64,000 bases of DNA from Hirsutella rhossiliensis. Its lineage: Eukaryota > Ascomycota > Sordariomycetes > Hypocreales > Ophiocordycipitaceae. The DNA is taken from contig NW_025408668.1 of assembly GCF_020360975.1 (NCBI RefSeq), positions 2,418,001-2,482,000 of the forward strand. Reading direction: 5' to 3'. Positions 23,301-35,845 of the stretch are shown one piece after another; position 1 is the stretch's first letter, and each line of letters begins with the position of its first letter. A program made the position numbers and the translations under genes. The notes under the pieces were generated by a model. It did not search any database and had not been told where the DNA came from. It was given only the letters and a program-made list of their open reading frames with translations.

Positions 23301-26300
23301 GCCGTGTGTGCGGTTCTGTCTGCACGCCATGCCCAATCCATGGCCTTGTTCTACAGCAGAATGGCTTGCTAGCCCGTGCCAATAGTCGCTCGCCGCCGAA
23401 CCCCCTAGTCTGCGTGCCGGGAGGTGGCCCGGCGGGAGACATGGCAAAGGGACGATGATGAATCAGTGACGTGCGTCTTTGGCTGCCCGTTGGGAGGTGG
23501 CGATGAATAATGCGAAAAATAAACGGGGGGGCAGAGAGGGAGAGGACGAATATCGGGACAGAAAACGGGAAGAGGGCGATGGAGAAGGGGGGGGGAGAGA
23601 GGCAGACTGGCGTCGAGATGCGTCAACAGACGGGGAGCGGCTCTCATGGGATTGACCCTTGACCGAGTCAGTCAGTCACCAGGAGCCATCTGGCCGCCCA
23701 ATAGTCGTCGAGCCCAGGAAAACTAAGGCGAGGAACGAGACGCATCCCGGACCTTGACGGCCGAACAACAGAGCCGGCCGGTTTTCGGACTTGCAAGGAA
23801 AAAAGTCCCGTTTTATTCTGTTCCGCGGCTTACACGGTTTTCCCTCAACAAAGTTGTGCGTGCTATCCGGATACGGGCATTGCGTGTCGCTCAGCTGCGC
23901 AGTTTTACCCCAAGTGGTGTGCACAGACGGCCGCGGAGACGGGAATAGCGCGTATGGCCGGCGGCCGATGTGTCCGGGGGTGTAGGGTAGGCTCGCCGGC
24001 CCGTCGCACCTGGAGCGAGGCAGCATCGGCGGGAGCGCGATAACATGGAAAGGGAAGCAGGCCATTCTTTGCCGCCGGCAGCCGAAACAGGCAGCAAGGA
24101 ACTAACTCGCAGTACTGTGCCATATCGGCGAAGAGCCTTTGGGGAACACCGAGGTCGGCGGTGTCACGTAGCCGGGATGGACATGACGGCGCCGAGGAAC
24201 GGCTACACTCGTCCTACCAAGTAACTTTGGCTTTCAATCTTGACTCCTGTGGAGAAACGACATGGGAAAATATCCACCATGCCGGGTGATTGTTTTCCTT
24301 TTCCCGTCCCAGCTCACGCGACCACTTCTGTCCCAGGGAATGCCGTAATCAAAACAGCCCTCACACATGCACACGAGGCAAGCCGCGTCGGAAGAGACGA
24401 CGACGAGATCAACTTCCCCACGGGCAGCGGCCGGAGAAAGGTCGGCATGAGCGGGCGTGCCGGGGGTGCGCCAGACGTCTCCCAGGCTGACGGCAACAGG
24501 CCGAAGAAGCGGCGAAGAGCCGAGGAGAAAGGGAACCAGACGGGGGGAAGGGTGGGAAACCGAGGGCCCAGGATCGGATGGGGAGGCCTAAGGCCAGATG
24601 AAAAAGCCGACGAAAATTTACACAGAACAATAGATAGACAAGGATGTCGATTGGCTGGCGCGAGGGTGGATTTGTCTCCTTGACAAGCGCCGTGTGTGAT
24701 GATGACACGCCACGATTAAGCAGCCTCAGGGGCTTCCAGAACATGCGGCGAACTTTGAGAGGGGGGGGGGGAGACACTGCCGGAGAAGCAAGAGAACGAC
24801 AAAAAAAGGCTCATTCGGATCGGAGCGAGTCGGCCACGGTGCAGGAGGCGGCGTGATGCACCTCAGCGCTTACACTTGCTGAGTGCTTTGTACGTCCATT
24901 GTCAATCTTGCTCATCCGCCTGCTCCCCATAACTTACCCGTGCTCGGGTGGTCTGGAAGGACGTGTGTATCTATGTGGGCACATGCCTGGGTGTCCTGGT
25001 GCGCGCATTTTGGACGAGGTTACCCCGAGATATGAATGCAGGCAAATTACGGAACCTACCTGCGTATCCACCCCAGGCTCGTCAACAGGCCGGCGGAGGG
25101 GCCAGAAAAAGCATGCTGTGCAGGATTTTCCTACCCTTGCTTTTTTCTTCTTCCTTCCTCTCTTCGCTGCCACGAGGAGCAATCCAGGCACCTCGAGGTG
25201 GTGCTATTACGGCCCCGTGTGGTTACGTACGTATAGTGTATAAAGGCGTCACGAATAGACGGAGCTCGAGCACCCTTTCCTCTGGAAACCGACCGTGGTC
25301 GTGGATGCCCGCGTGGATGCCCGGTGGATGGAAAAAAGAAAAGGGTAGCCGTTGGAGGTAACTAGCTGCATATGGAGTGTCCGGGGCTTCTCGGACGTTC
25401 TTGCGGAGCGCGCACCTGGGCATTATTGGCTCGACGATATTTGCGGGTGACAGATGGTAGTTATCAAGGTCGGCCTACCCTTGCTGCCCCTCCCACGGCA
25501 AGGCCGAGAGCGCCGTCGAAGGCGAATGGACATGGGAACCTGCTTGCATGTTGTCGCCTAACCTGGGCGAGGGAAGGGTGTCGTCTGCTGCCCCCTCCTG
25601 CTAGCTTTTCCCGTGAGCGGCTCCCGGCGGCGACGGCGGCGGCGGTTGACCGGTCAAACGAGCAAGTTGACGACAGGGAAGCGTCCAGACAGTTGGCGCC
25701 TCGGGCCTAGACGTGTTTTCTCGGTTGAGGCAGCCTCCTTGTCTCCTGGCCACCCACCACCGCCTTTGCGCCCTCGGCTTTGTTTGAAGGGTTGTTTGTT
25801 ATTCTTTCTTTTTCTCGGCTCGTTGATAGACCCTTGCCGCGTAAACTTGCGCTCCACTTACATACTCGGGGCACCTGTCCGGTACCTTGGAGCCGGGGCG
25901 GAAGCTCACACTGGCCGGAGGTATCGTCAAGGTAGAGAGGCCGGCCGAGGACCGGGACTTTTGGCCGGGGAGGGGGGGAAGACGAGGAGCGGGCGACGCA
26001 TTCCAATGACGTAGTGGAACCGACCAATAAAGTCTACGGCTGTTCCTCTCTTGTTGTTTATGTTAGTGTGTGTGTCGGTGGTGCGTTTGATCGGCAGGAT
26101 ATTCATAGACCAGGCCAATTGAATGCATTGTTAAACCGCTGACGGGTTTCTCTCCAAGTCCCTTTCTCGGCATGGCGCTCCATTGACGGATCCCAGATTT
26201 GGAGGCCCGGCAAAACAGAGACGGAAGCAGCAGGAGAAAAGCAGAAGGAAAAACGCAGCTGTGGCTGGTACGGCGCCGGTAGATGGGACATTGCGGTAGA

Positions 26301-26515
26301 AATAAGCTATGTAGGTAGGGGCACGAGGGAGAAAGAAGCAAAAAGGAGGAACAAATCAGGGGCTTTGCTTGGACAGAGTGGAAAGGCCTCCATGGCAGCA
26401 GAGAGCGACGCCTGGCAGGTAATGCAACCGTTGCGGTTGCGTGCGCAAGAGTGACATGCCTCCTGTATAATCTTGCCTGTCCGGGCACGAATACGTTACG
26501 TCGACTGCGACGAAC

Positions 26516-26559
26516 AAAAGTCGTCTAAAAGTCGTCTAAAAGTCGTCTAAAAGTCGTCT
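26516..26559 (+). repeat. Four perfect tandem copies of an 11-bp unit
   Basis: The unit AAAAGTCGTCT is repeated four times without mismatch inside the gene-free region upstream of PMA1. Confidence 0.92.
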
Positions 26560-29018
26560 TGCACCAGGGCGTCCAGGCAAGCGATGCATCCGCCAATGGG
26601 GTCACGATGCATCCATCCGGCCTCTTCCCCGCCACGCCACGAGGCATGCACGACTCTATTCGTCCCAAGGCAATGCGCGAAGCATGAAAGAAGCGACGAG
26701 AAGGGAAAACCTTGTCGGCGGGTGAGAGAAAAGAGAGTGGGATTTGGCCCCAGAAAAAGCCCAAGATAAGGACGTCGCTAAGGCAAGGTACAAACAGCCA
26801 AGTGGGGGGGGTCCCGCGTGAGAATCCCCGGGGGGGTATCCGTGCTGTATCCGTATCTGTACGTTCAATGTCACGGGCGAGAGAGGAGCCAGCCAGTGTG
26901 GCGCACGGTGCTCCAGATTGGATTTCCTCCGCAGTGCACCTGTAGGGGCCAAACAAAGGACGTCCAGGCCGTGAGCGAGAGACGTCGTGGCGAGGAGAGG
27001 CCCGGGTCAGAGATATTGGACTCAGGGGCAAACAAACGATTGGAAAAAGGGGACGTTATCGTCTCTGGACGATCCTCGCGCTGGCGGCTTGGCAGATGCC
27101 GTCCGTGGGCGAGACAGAAAACGGATTTTGACAAGCAATCGTGCAGAGCTGCTGCTGCTGCTTTCGTCCCACCCCGACCCCTCTCGTGCAACCGCGCTGT
27201 CTCACATGGAGGGAGAAAAGGTAGCCGGAAAAGCAAGGCAAGAGGGCGGAAGGAGGCAAAAAAAAGTTCTCGTCATGATTCGGCCAAGGCCAAGCTACGC
27301 CGCGCTCTCGCACTCGCCGCCGCCGCCGCATTTCTCGAGTCGACCGCCAAGCCCGCCGGTCATGTTCCAGGGTCAGATCAGGGTTGTACAGCAGGTAAGC
27401 AGGCGGCCAAGGAGGAGAGAGAGGACACAATACAGACACGCAGTAGAAATGTAAGCTTAAGCTGCTGTCTCTCTCGCCCCCCTTCCGTCGTCATCCCTTA
27501 GACAGGGCTCTGGAACAGAACAACCTTGCCGCCAACCTTAAAAAAATAAAAGCCGCCTCGCAAGCACCGCATTCGACCTCCTCGGGGATGAGACAGACGA
27601 CAGAGTGGGTGAAAAAGGGGGCGTGAGCGATGCCTTTGCCCAGCCACGATGGCTCCCCCAACAAGGTTGCTTGCTTGGCGCTGCCGTCGACTCCATCGCC
27701 GTCGCCGCCGGGGTCGCACCCACGGGGAGGTGGTGGTGTCTCGACTCCTGAATCTGGAGAAAAGGTTCTGGAGCCGCCGAGCCTGTCGCCCTCGCCAAGC
27801 CTTTTAGCCGATAGTCAGGCACGCAGGTCGAGGATGGATGATGCCGGCCTCGACGTCGCCGGGCGAGACGCTCTTGACTCTCGACCCGTCGGCCGGGGGG
27901 GGTGCATGCGCCCTATTATTAGATGAAGCACCGGCGGGAGAGGAATGGATGCTGTCGCCTTCCCACCTCGAGACATGGGAAAACAGGATGCATGTGCTCC
28001 TGCTAGGGGTTTTGTTTCTTCATCGCCAAGTGCCGCGCAGCACAAACGCCAGACAGGGGAGGGGGTTAGTGGCTGGTTGTGGGCGCTACACGCATGCTGT
28101 CAGGGTACACCGTACAGCGTACAGGCCGCAATGCCGTGCCTGGTACCTGGTACCGGCCCGGGTGTGTCTTGGAGTTGACAGTTCTCTCTGTGCTCGGCAC
28201 AGGGGACACGCACGGCCTGCGCCACGGCCAATCTCTCGACCCTCGTTGCTTCTTCGCCGCGCGAGGCTGACGACGATGCTGCTGCTGCTGCTTGCTGACC
28301 GTCACCGCCGCCCGGTAGGCAGGCCGGGGGGCCGGGGAGGGCCGACTGCCAAGGCCCACAAGCTCGTTTCCCGCCAAAAAAAGGGCCCTCCTTGTTTCCC
28401 CCGGGCCCCGGTGTCGTCATTGCCAGATGCCGGTGACCGAAAAATGCCTCAGCGGTCCAGGGCTGCAACATCCAACAGCAGCGGCGAGTCGGTCTCCCTC
28501 CCCTTGGTGTTGGCTCTGCTTCAGGACAAGATGGAGGCGGCTGGGAAAACGGCGTCGTCGGTTTGGCAAAGGGGGACAGGGTTCTCCGCAGCATTGCAGA
28601 TCTCCAAATGCCTCACCAATCGCCCCCAGGCTTTGCCAATGCTGCGTCGCACTCGTCCGGAGTCCCCGCGAGCGACCCTTTTCTTGCCCACACGAGGCCG
28701 AATGATAGCACATGGCTCGCGCATCGAAGGGCCGTGGAAACAAAGAAGGCTGCGACCCTCCAAAGGGACCGCATCGTGGGCGCTAAGCCCAACCTGGGTG
28801 GCGTGCGTGCATGCTCGACAGCAATCGGCTTACACGCAGCACTCGGCGGCTTGCAAATGCATCGCGAGCTAATCTTCTCGGCATAAGCGCCACGGCGGGC
28901 AGGCAAGCGAGAAGCGGCTTGCGGCCTATTTCCCGACTTTGCAACTTGTCCCCCCATCTCCACCCCGGGCATTTGTTGTTGATGGGCATGCGGATGTGCA
29001 TGGAGCGATTTCACCGAC

Positions 29019-29115
29019 ATACGTACGTACATACATACTGTACATACATACATACCTACATACATACGCACGTACATACATACATACATACGTACATACA
29101 TACATACATACATGC
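29019..29115 (+). repeat. CATA/GTAC tetranucleotide microsatellite
   Basis: Nearly 100 nt of ACATACATAC repeats with interspersed GTACGTAC palindromes. It lies in the gene-free region. The open frames across it only encode MYVC/HTYI-type repeats and are not genes. Confidence 0.9.
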
Positions 29116-30662
29116 AGTACACGGCGGCTTCCATGCAGCTCGGGGACGCACCGCACGGTAATTACAGTAGACTCGTCGGTGGGCAGACGGATGTCGACTA
29201 CAAGTGAGAAACAGGCGGTTGCGGCATCGGAAACATCCATCACGGCTCTCACAGGCCGACATACCTCTCGTAGCCATCTGTCGTGTGCAGGCAGGCTAAC
29301 AGAGGGCACGAATGCGGCCGCCATGTGTCTGTTTGGCCAATTGGCCGTCTAATTTCCACTCGCTCGGGCCCGGACAATGGATCAAGTAATCGTACGGACC
29401 GTGGCGTGTCTTCGTACCCATCTCGATACATCTCGCTCCTCGTAGACTGGTGACGTCGGCCTTTGGGCGAGGGGAATGTGGTCGAGGAAGAGAGGTAGGT
29501 GGCCGTGGGCAGCTCCCGCTCGCAGCCTCGCTTGGTTCTGTGCCTCCAACGGAAACAGCCCCAACCAAGGAAAGGCATGCACGCCGGGTACCGAGGTACA
29601 TACCCAGCGCAGCCCAGCGAGCGCGCCTGTCGACCTCGGGATCGAAGTATGAGGTGCTGTTGGAAAGCTCCGGATGCGCCAAGCCCGCGGGCGAGCACAC
29701 TGCCAAAGGGCGCAGAGGAGGCTGGGAGGCGAGGGCACCGTGCGCGCTCCAACCATGTACATGATACCGGGTGCTGGGGGCGACGGTCCCGCGCCAGGGC
29801 CGTACCGCCCACGTATTCGCCCTCTGGCAGGGACAACACAAGGTATTTGTTATTGCTTGGCATGACCGTTCATCTTTGCTAGTGCTCTCTACAGCAACCG
29901 GGCGCCTTATCGTTGCTGCCTTGCCCTGCCCAACGTAAGACGAAGCAGATTCAATCATCCGCTCCCGGAGCCGAGCCGAAGCATGCACGTCGAAAAACAA
30001 AAATGTAAATGCAGCTGCTGCCTCCTCCCGCGGCTGCCACCGCCACCGACACCTTTTGCCGCGGCCACGCCTTAGACGTACAGTACGTGACTGCCACAGG
30101 CGGCGGTGGCGTGTGTTTCTGTGGTTGTCCCTGGGGACCAGAGAGGCACGCTAGCGGGCCTTTGATGGGCACCGTATCCATGGCGCACACCCCGCACGGC
30201 CTGAGTATGTGTAGCCACCACGCCCCTCGGACGCGGCAGTACCTGAGCTCGATTGTATCTGCTCCCTGGGGCAGAGGTATGTGCTGTTGCGGCATGTACC
30301 TCCCCCCAACGAAGCTACGGAGTACCTGGGACGTAGTCAGACATTTTGGTTGCTTGGCAAGAAAAAGTGTGGTGTGTGGGCGTGCCTGGGATGATGGGGA
30401 GTGGGGCAGGGAATGGTCTCTTGCTCTCTTCCCCATGATGCCTGGGCCGCCGAAAGCTTGCTGCTGGCCCTGCTGTAAGTTTCCCCCCCGCTGCTGGCTC
30501 GGCTGCTGGCCTGCCCGCAACGGGCTAAGGTGATGAGACGGTGTCGCTCATTGAAATAGCCGCTCCCACCCGTCCCGCGGCCTTGCCTTCCCTCCTCCTT
30601 CCTTCCTTTCCTCCCACCCACGAATGAGTTGCGCTCAAGTGTCCATAGGTACGCCTTCCCTT

Positions 30663-30785
30663 TTCGTGCGGTGACCTCGACACTCGCCTTCTTCTTTCTT
30701 TCCTCTTCCCCTCTCCTCCCCCCTCCCCTCTCCCCTCTCTCCCCTCCTCTTCTCCTCGCCTTCTGCTCTCCTCATCCGCCCCATC
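30663..30785 (+). promoter_or_regulatory. Pyrimidine tract in PMA1 promoter/leader
   Basis: A run of almost pure C/T, with blocks of CCCCTCT and CCTCCCC, that ends about 140 nt before the PMA1 start. Such tracts are common just upstream of strongly expressed fungal genes and often lie next to the transcription start. The exact start site is not visible. Confidence 0.6.
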
Positions 30786-30925
30786 CAGCGAGTCGTCGCC
30801 TCTTATTCCCCAGGAGCGCAGCAGACAACAAGGCTCATCACTCGTCGCATTTCTTAACACCTCTCCAGGGGACCAGTCGGGCTAGCGGACGACCACACAA
30901 CGATTTCATCACCTCTCTCCTGGCC

Positions 30926-33900
30926 ATGGCTGACGACAAGGCCGTCGGCGCACCTGCGCTCGACACCAATATCGAGTCGGGCCGCTTTGATGAAAAAAGG
31001 GCCCAGCAGCAGCAACAACAACAGCAGCAGCCATACCACTCGGAGCAGCCTCACCAGCCCAAGAAGGCTGCCGCCGGCCAGGACGACGACGAGGATGAGG
31101 ACATTGACGCTCTGATCGAGGACCTAGAGTCGCAGGATGGTCACGGCGGCATGGAGGAGGAAGAGGAGGAAAATACTCCGGGAGGCGGCCGTGTCATCCC
31201 CGAGGACATGCTCCAGACGGACAGCCGCGTTGGCCTTACCGAATCCGAAGTCACCTCGCGCCGCCGCAAGTACGGTCTCAACCAGATGAAGGAGGAGAAG
31301 GAGAACCTGTTCCTCAAGTTCCTGTCCTACTTTGTTGGTCCCATTCAGTTCGTCATGGAGGTGAGTTTGTTTCCCGCCACATCCGTCCTACGCGGCTTCC
31401 CGTCCGCCCCCTCCTCCGTCATGGGCTGGACGCCCGGGGCAGCCAACCGCTACGGCAAAGCGCCCGGGGGGATCGCAATTCCTGCGCCCAATGTTTTTGT
31501 CCACTGTTGGCATTTTTCGCGCGTTTTTTTCGGAGTGCCGCAGATTACGAGCTCCACTGGAGCTATGGTGGGCCGCAAGCAATTGGCTCATGGCACTGGT
31601 TGGCTACATGTGGGGGCGGTCCAAAGACCGATCCATCCGGCATGACCCAAGAGGCTGGCCCCGCTATTTGTTGCGAAACAAAGTTGATCGCCGCCTGCTT
31701 TCGCACCCGCAAGACTAGCCCCCCCGTCACGTCTCACCTGATGCTGCTAGTCTGTTTGGTCATCGCTTGTGGAAATGGGCGCTAACCGGGGCCTCTTTCT
31801 ATGTTGCCTAGGCTGCCGCTGTCCTCGCCGCCGGTCTCCAGGACTGGGTCGATTTCGGTGTCATTTGCGCTCTGCTGCTCCTCAACGCCTGCGTCGGGTT
31901 TGTCCAGGAATACCAGGCCGGGTCCATTGTCGACGAGTTGAAGAAGACGCTTGCCCTCAAGGCCGTCGTTCTTCGTGACGGCACTCTTAAGGAGATTGAG
32001 GCGCCCGAGGTTGTCCCCGGCGATATCCTGCAGGTCGAGGAAGTGAGTTTTGGCCCACACCAATGTCTCTCCACCCGACGTCGGCTAACGAAATCCTCCC
32101 TACCCAGGGCACCATTATTCCCGCCGATGGCCGCATCGTCACCGAGGATGCTTTCCTGCAGGTCGACCAGTCTGCCATTACTGGCGAGTCGCTGGCTGTT
32201 GACAAGCATAAGAATGACAACTGCTTCGCCTCGTCTGCCGTCAAGCGTGGGGAGGCCTTTGTAGTCGTCACCGCTACTGGTGACAACACCTTTGTTGGCC
32301 GCGCCGCCGCCCTCGTCTCGCAGTCTGCCGGTGGAACCGGTCACTTCACCGAGGTGCTCAACGGCATCGGCACAGTCCTCTTGATTCTCGTCGTCGTCAC
32401 CCTCCTCGTCGTCTGGGTCTCGTCCTTCTACCGCTCCAATGGCATCGTCGAAATCCTGCGATTCACCCTGGCCATCACCATCGTCGGCGTCCCGGTCGGT
32501 CTCCCCGCCGTTGTTACCACCACCATGGCTGTCGGAGCCGCCTACCTCGCAAAGAAGCAGGCCATTGTCCAGAAGCTGTCCGCCATTGAGTCCCTGGCCG
32601 GTGTCGAAATTCTGTGCTCGGACAAGACGGGTACCCTGACCAAGAACAAGCTCTCTCTGTCTGAGCCCTTCACTGTCCCCGGCGTCGACCCCGATGACCT
32701 GATGCTCACGGCCTGCTTGGCCGCCTCCCGCAAGAAGAAGGGTATCGATGCCATCGACAAGGCTTTCCTCAAGGCCCTCAAGTACTACCCCCGCGCCAAG
32801 GGAGTCCTGTCCAAGTACAAGGTTCTCGACTTCCACCCCTTCGATCCCGTCTCGAAGAAGGTCCAGGCCGTTGTCCAGTCCCCGCAGGGCGAGCGCATCA
32901 TCTGCGTCAAGGGTGCCCCTTTGTTCGTTCTCAAGACGGTCGAGGAGGATCACCCCATCCCCGAGGAGATTGACAAGGCCTACAAGAACTGCGTCGCCGA
33001 GTTCGCCACTCGTGGTTTCCGTTCGCTCGGTGTTGCCCGCAAGCGTGGCGAGGGTGCATGGGAGATCCTCGGCATCATGCCCTGCTCTGATCCCCCGCGT
33101 CACGACACTGCCCGCACCATCAACGAGGCCAAGAACCTGGGTCTTTCCATCAAGATGTTGACTGGTGACGCCGTTGGCATCGCCCGTGAAACGTCGCGTC
33201 AGCTCGGCCTCGGCACCAACGTCTATAACGCTGAGCGTCTGGGTCTCGGCGGCGGCGGTGACATGCCTGGTTCCGAGGTTTACGATTTCGTCGAGGCTGC
33301 CGATGGGTTCGCCGAGGTCTTCCCCCAGCACAAGTACTCCGTTGTCGAGATTCTGCAGCAGCGAGGCTACCTGGTTGCCATGACTGGTGATGGTGTCAAC
33401 GACGCTCCCTCCCTGAAGAAGGCCGACACCGGTATTGCCGTCGAAGGTTCCTCGGACGCCGCGCGTTCCGCCGCCGACATTGTCTTTCTTGCGCCTGGTC
33501 TTGGTGCCATTATTGATGCCCTCAAGACCTCTCGCCAGATTTTCCACCGCATGTACGCCTACGTCGTCTACCGTATCGCCCTGTCTCTGCACATGGAGAT
33601 CTTCCTCGGTCTCTGGATCGCCATCCTCAACAACAGCTTGCAAATCGAGCTCGTCGTCTTCGTCGCCATTTTCGCTGACATTGCCACCCTGGCCATTGCC
33701 TACGACAACGCTCCCTTCTCGCAGACCCCCGTCAAGTGGAACCTTCCCAAGCTCTGGGGCATGTCTGTCCTGCTCGGCTGTGTCCTGGCCATTGGCACAT
33801 GGATTGCCTTGACGACTATGTTTGCCGGTGGCACCAACGGCGGTATCATCCAGAACTTTGGTAACATTGACGAGGTTCTCTTCCTCGAGATCTCCCTGAC

Positions 33901-34307
33901 GGAGAACTGGCTCATCTTCATCACCCGTGCCAATGGCCCCTTCTGGTCATCGATCCCCTCTTGGCAGCTCACGGGTGCCATCCTGGTTGTTGACATCATT
34001 GCCACCCTCTTCTGTATCTTCGGTTGGTTCGAGAACGGCCAGCAGACCAGCATCGTTGCCGTCGTCCGCATCTGGATCTTCTCTTTCGGCATCTTCTCCG
34101 TCATGGGTGGTCTGTACTACCTGATGCAAGGGTCTGCCGGCTTTGACAACCTGATGCATGGCAAGTCGCCCAAGCGGAACCAGAAGCAGCGATCGCTGGA
34201 AGACTTTGGTACGTCATGTCGATGCTCCCATGGCCGTACGTTTACTAACCCTATCTGCAGTTGTCTCCCTCCAACGTGTCTCTACTCAGCACGAGAAGTC
34301 ACAGTAA
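30926..34307 (+). CDS. PMA1: Plasma-membrane H+-ATPase
   Basis: The P3A-type proton pump that energises the fungal plasma membrane and keeps cytosolic pH. Four exons: 30926-31360, 31812-32042, 32108-34208 and 34261-34307, giving 937 aa. Intron 1 is 451 nt, much longer than the others in the window. Motifs seen: [18 protein letters not shown] (phosphorylated Asp at about residue 394), [10 protein letters not shown] and [14 protein letters not shown] at about 649. The short last exon ends in [13 protein letters not shown], the regulatory C-terminus known from fungal Pma1 to be phosphorylated in response to glucose. The N-terminus adds a run of nine Gln and long acidic stretches before the conserved part. 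Codon use is strongly biased to C/G-ending codons, as expected for very high expression. Confidence 0.97.
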
Positions 34308-35845
34308 ATAGGACTATGCTACATACCCGCATGCCTCAGCGCCTGCTTTTTTTTCACCCTGTTTAAATTGCATTGTACGAGTCTTAAAAAACTGAGCATT
34401 GACACATCTTCTGGTGTGCATGACGAGGCAGCTTTTCATATACCTAGAAATCGTTTCCTTAGACAACTTAATGAACAAGTTAAAAACAAGATGAGCAATA
34501 AATATTGCTGTCTGTAGACTGCAACTTGCGCAATCACCACCTGGGTCCGTCTTGGAGTCATGTTTCCCCCCTCCGACATCGCCAACACAGACGCCCCGTA
34601 CATCGGCCGCCATCGAACAAGGCCGCACCTCCAAGGTCATTGTATTGCGAAACATTCTCATCCCCGGCAAGGTGGACATGGTAGCCAACTCCTCCCGGGA
34701 ATGAATCCCGAGGGCCTCTTCATCTCAATACGCAGAGCCGCGCCGTCAGATGTCACATGCATGAAGCCGTGGGTCAGCTGGCCACGCAATTGACGTCGAA
34801 GATGGCTTGAATGGCAGTTGTTAGCGGCAGACGCAGCCATGCCCTGCACAGGATTGCATCGAAAGACGCCAGATGCGGGTCAATATCAACGATGGCTTGT
34901 CTTGGCTTGCAGCGACAGATGTCAGTCGTTGCTGGCCTTTTGGGGTTTTCTGAACCTACATGAGGGCCGATGAGGGAGTTTTTCTCCATCGATGTTGCCT
35001 CTGTGAATCGACTTAACCCAAGGCCTCTTTGCAACCGTTGTCAGTCCAGCCATTATTGCAACGCCCGTCGCCGCCGACTACATTCTGGGAAGAGAAGCTA
35101 TCGAGCCGGCCATGTAGGCTGCCGTGCCGTTAGTGTCTTGATGCACGCGGGGAATGTCGACGCTGAGGCTCGTGAGAAGACTCGATGTTCAACACTTGCT
35201 GTGGACGATGCATCTGGGACATGTTCTCCATCCTTACATCCTGCTACGCGAAGGCATGAGGAGCTATTCACCGTAGTCGAGACTGTGGTTCATGAGCAGA
35301 ACTGCCACAAAGCAGGGCAATCATGCCACATATATGTATTGTCATTGAGCGGCTCCGTCTAGGTAGCGGCAACCTGGCAAGACAAAAGACAGGTATAATA
35401 GCAGCAACTTACTGAGAATAAGGTCGATATCCCCTCGCTTGCTTGGAGGCTTCCATGCTGGTCCAAGAGTTGCTCTTGTCCATGCTCAAGTCGCCATAAA
35501 TAAGCAGCAGAGGTGCCATTTTTGTGAGAATTCTCCTGGGTAGTCGATATCACTACGTTAGTCGATATCACTACGGAGGCGTCTCAGAACAAACTTTGCA
35601 TGTCGAATTATATATTTTAACTGTCGGGCCCGAGGCGAGTGCCTTGTGAGGTTCCCCGCATGTACTTCGGCATATAAATAGGCACTGGTAGATATACACT
35701 GCACCCCTAAAACTTCAGGCGGCCCCTCTCTGGCCAAACCTCCAAGCTTCATCTCAACTTCTTGTTCACCGAATGTGTTGATTGACGCCATCGCACCGAT
35801 TCAGCTCCCGAAGAGAGACCAACAGCTACGGGGCGTGTCGACACG
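34308..35845. other. Intergenic region between PMA1 and the DCAF4-like gene
   Basis: No gene is supported in about 1.5 kb. A 17-nt sequence (TAGTCGATATCACTACG) occurs twice, at 35541-35557 and 35559-35575, and includes the GATATC palindrome. This pair lies about 270 nt upstream of the next start codon and could be a regulatory site. Confidence 0.45.

Larger units (their letters stand above)
20223..30925. other. About 10.7 kb without a supported gene, upstream of PMA1
   Basis: Both strands were read. The longest frames (344 codons at 27838, plus; 234 codons ending at 29296, minus) are Arg/Pro/Ala-rich, show no domain, lack splice-consistent extensions and look like chance frames in GC-rich DNA. 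From about 22 to 28 kb the plus strand is rich in purine runs (G-rich and GA tracts). Simple repeats are present and listed separately. It may hold a large PMA1 regulatory region, long untranslated leaders or non-coding transcripts, but none of these is proven by the sequence. Confidence 0.5.

Noticed and set aside
27838..28872. 344-codon plus-strand ORF in the gene-free region
   Set aside because: Arg/Pro/Ala/Leu-rich without domain, and minus-strand frames of similar quality overlap it. Expected by chance in GC-rich DNA.
28926..29161. Frames coding for repeated MYVCMYVC or HTYIHTYI
   Set aside because: They are translations of the CATA microsatellite in several frames and both strands.
31808..33643. 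611-codon ORF antisense to PMA1
   Set aside because: Mirror of the highly biased PMA1 codons. Composition is Gly/Asp/Glu-repetitive, with no domain.
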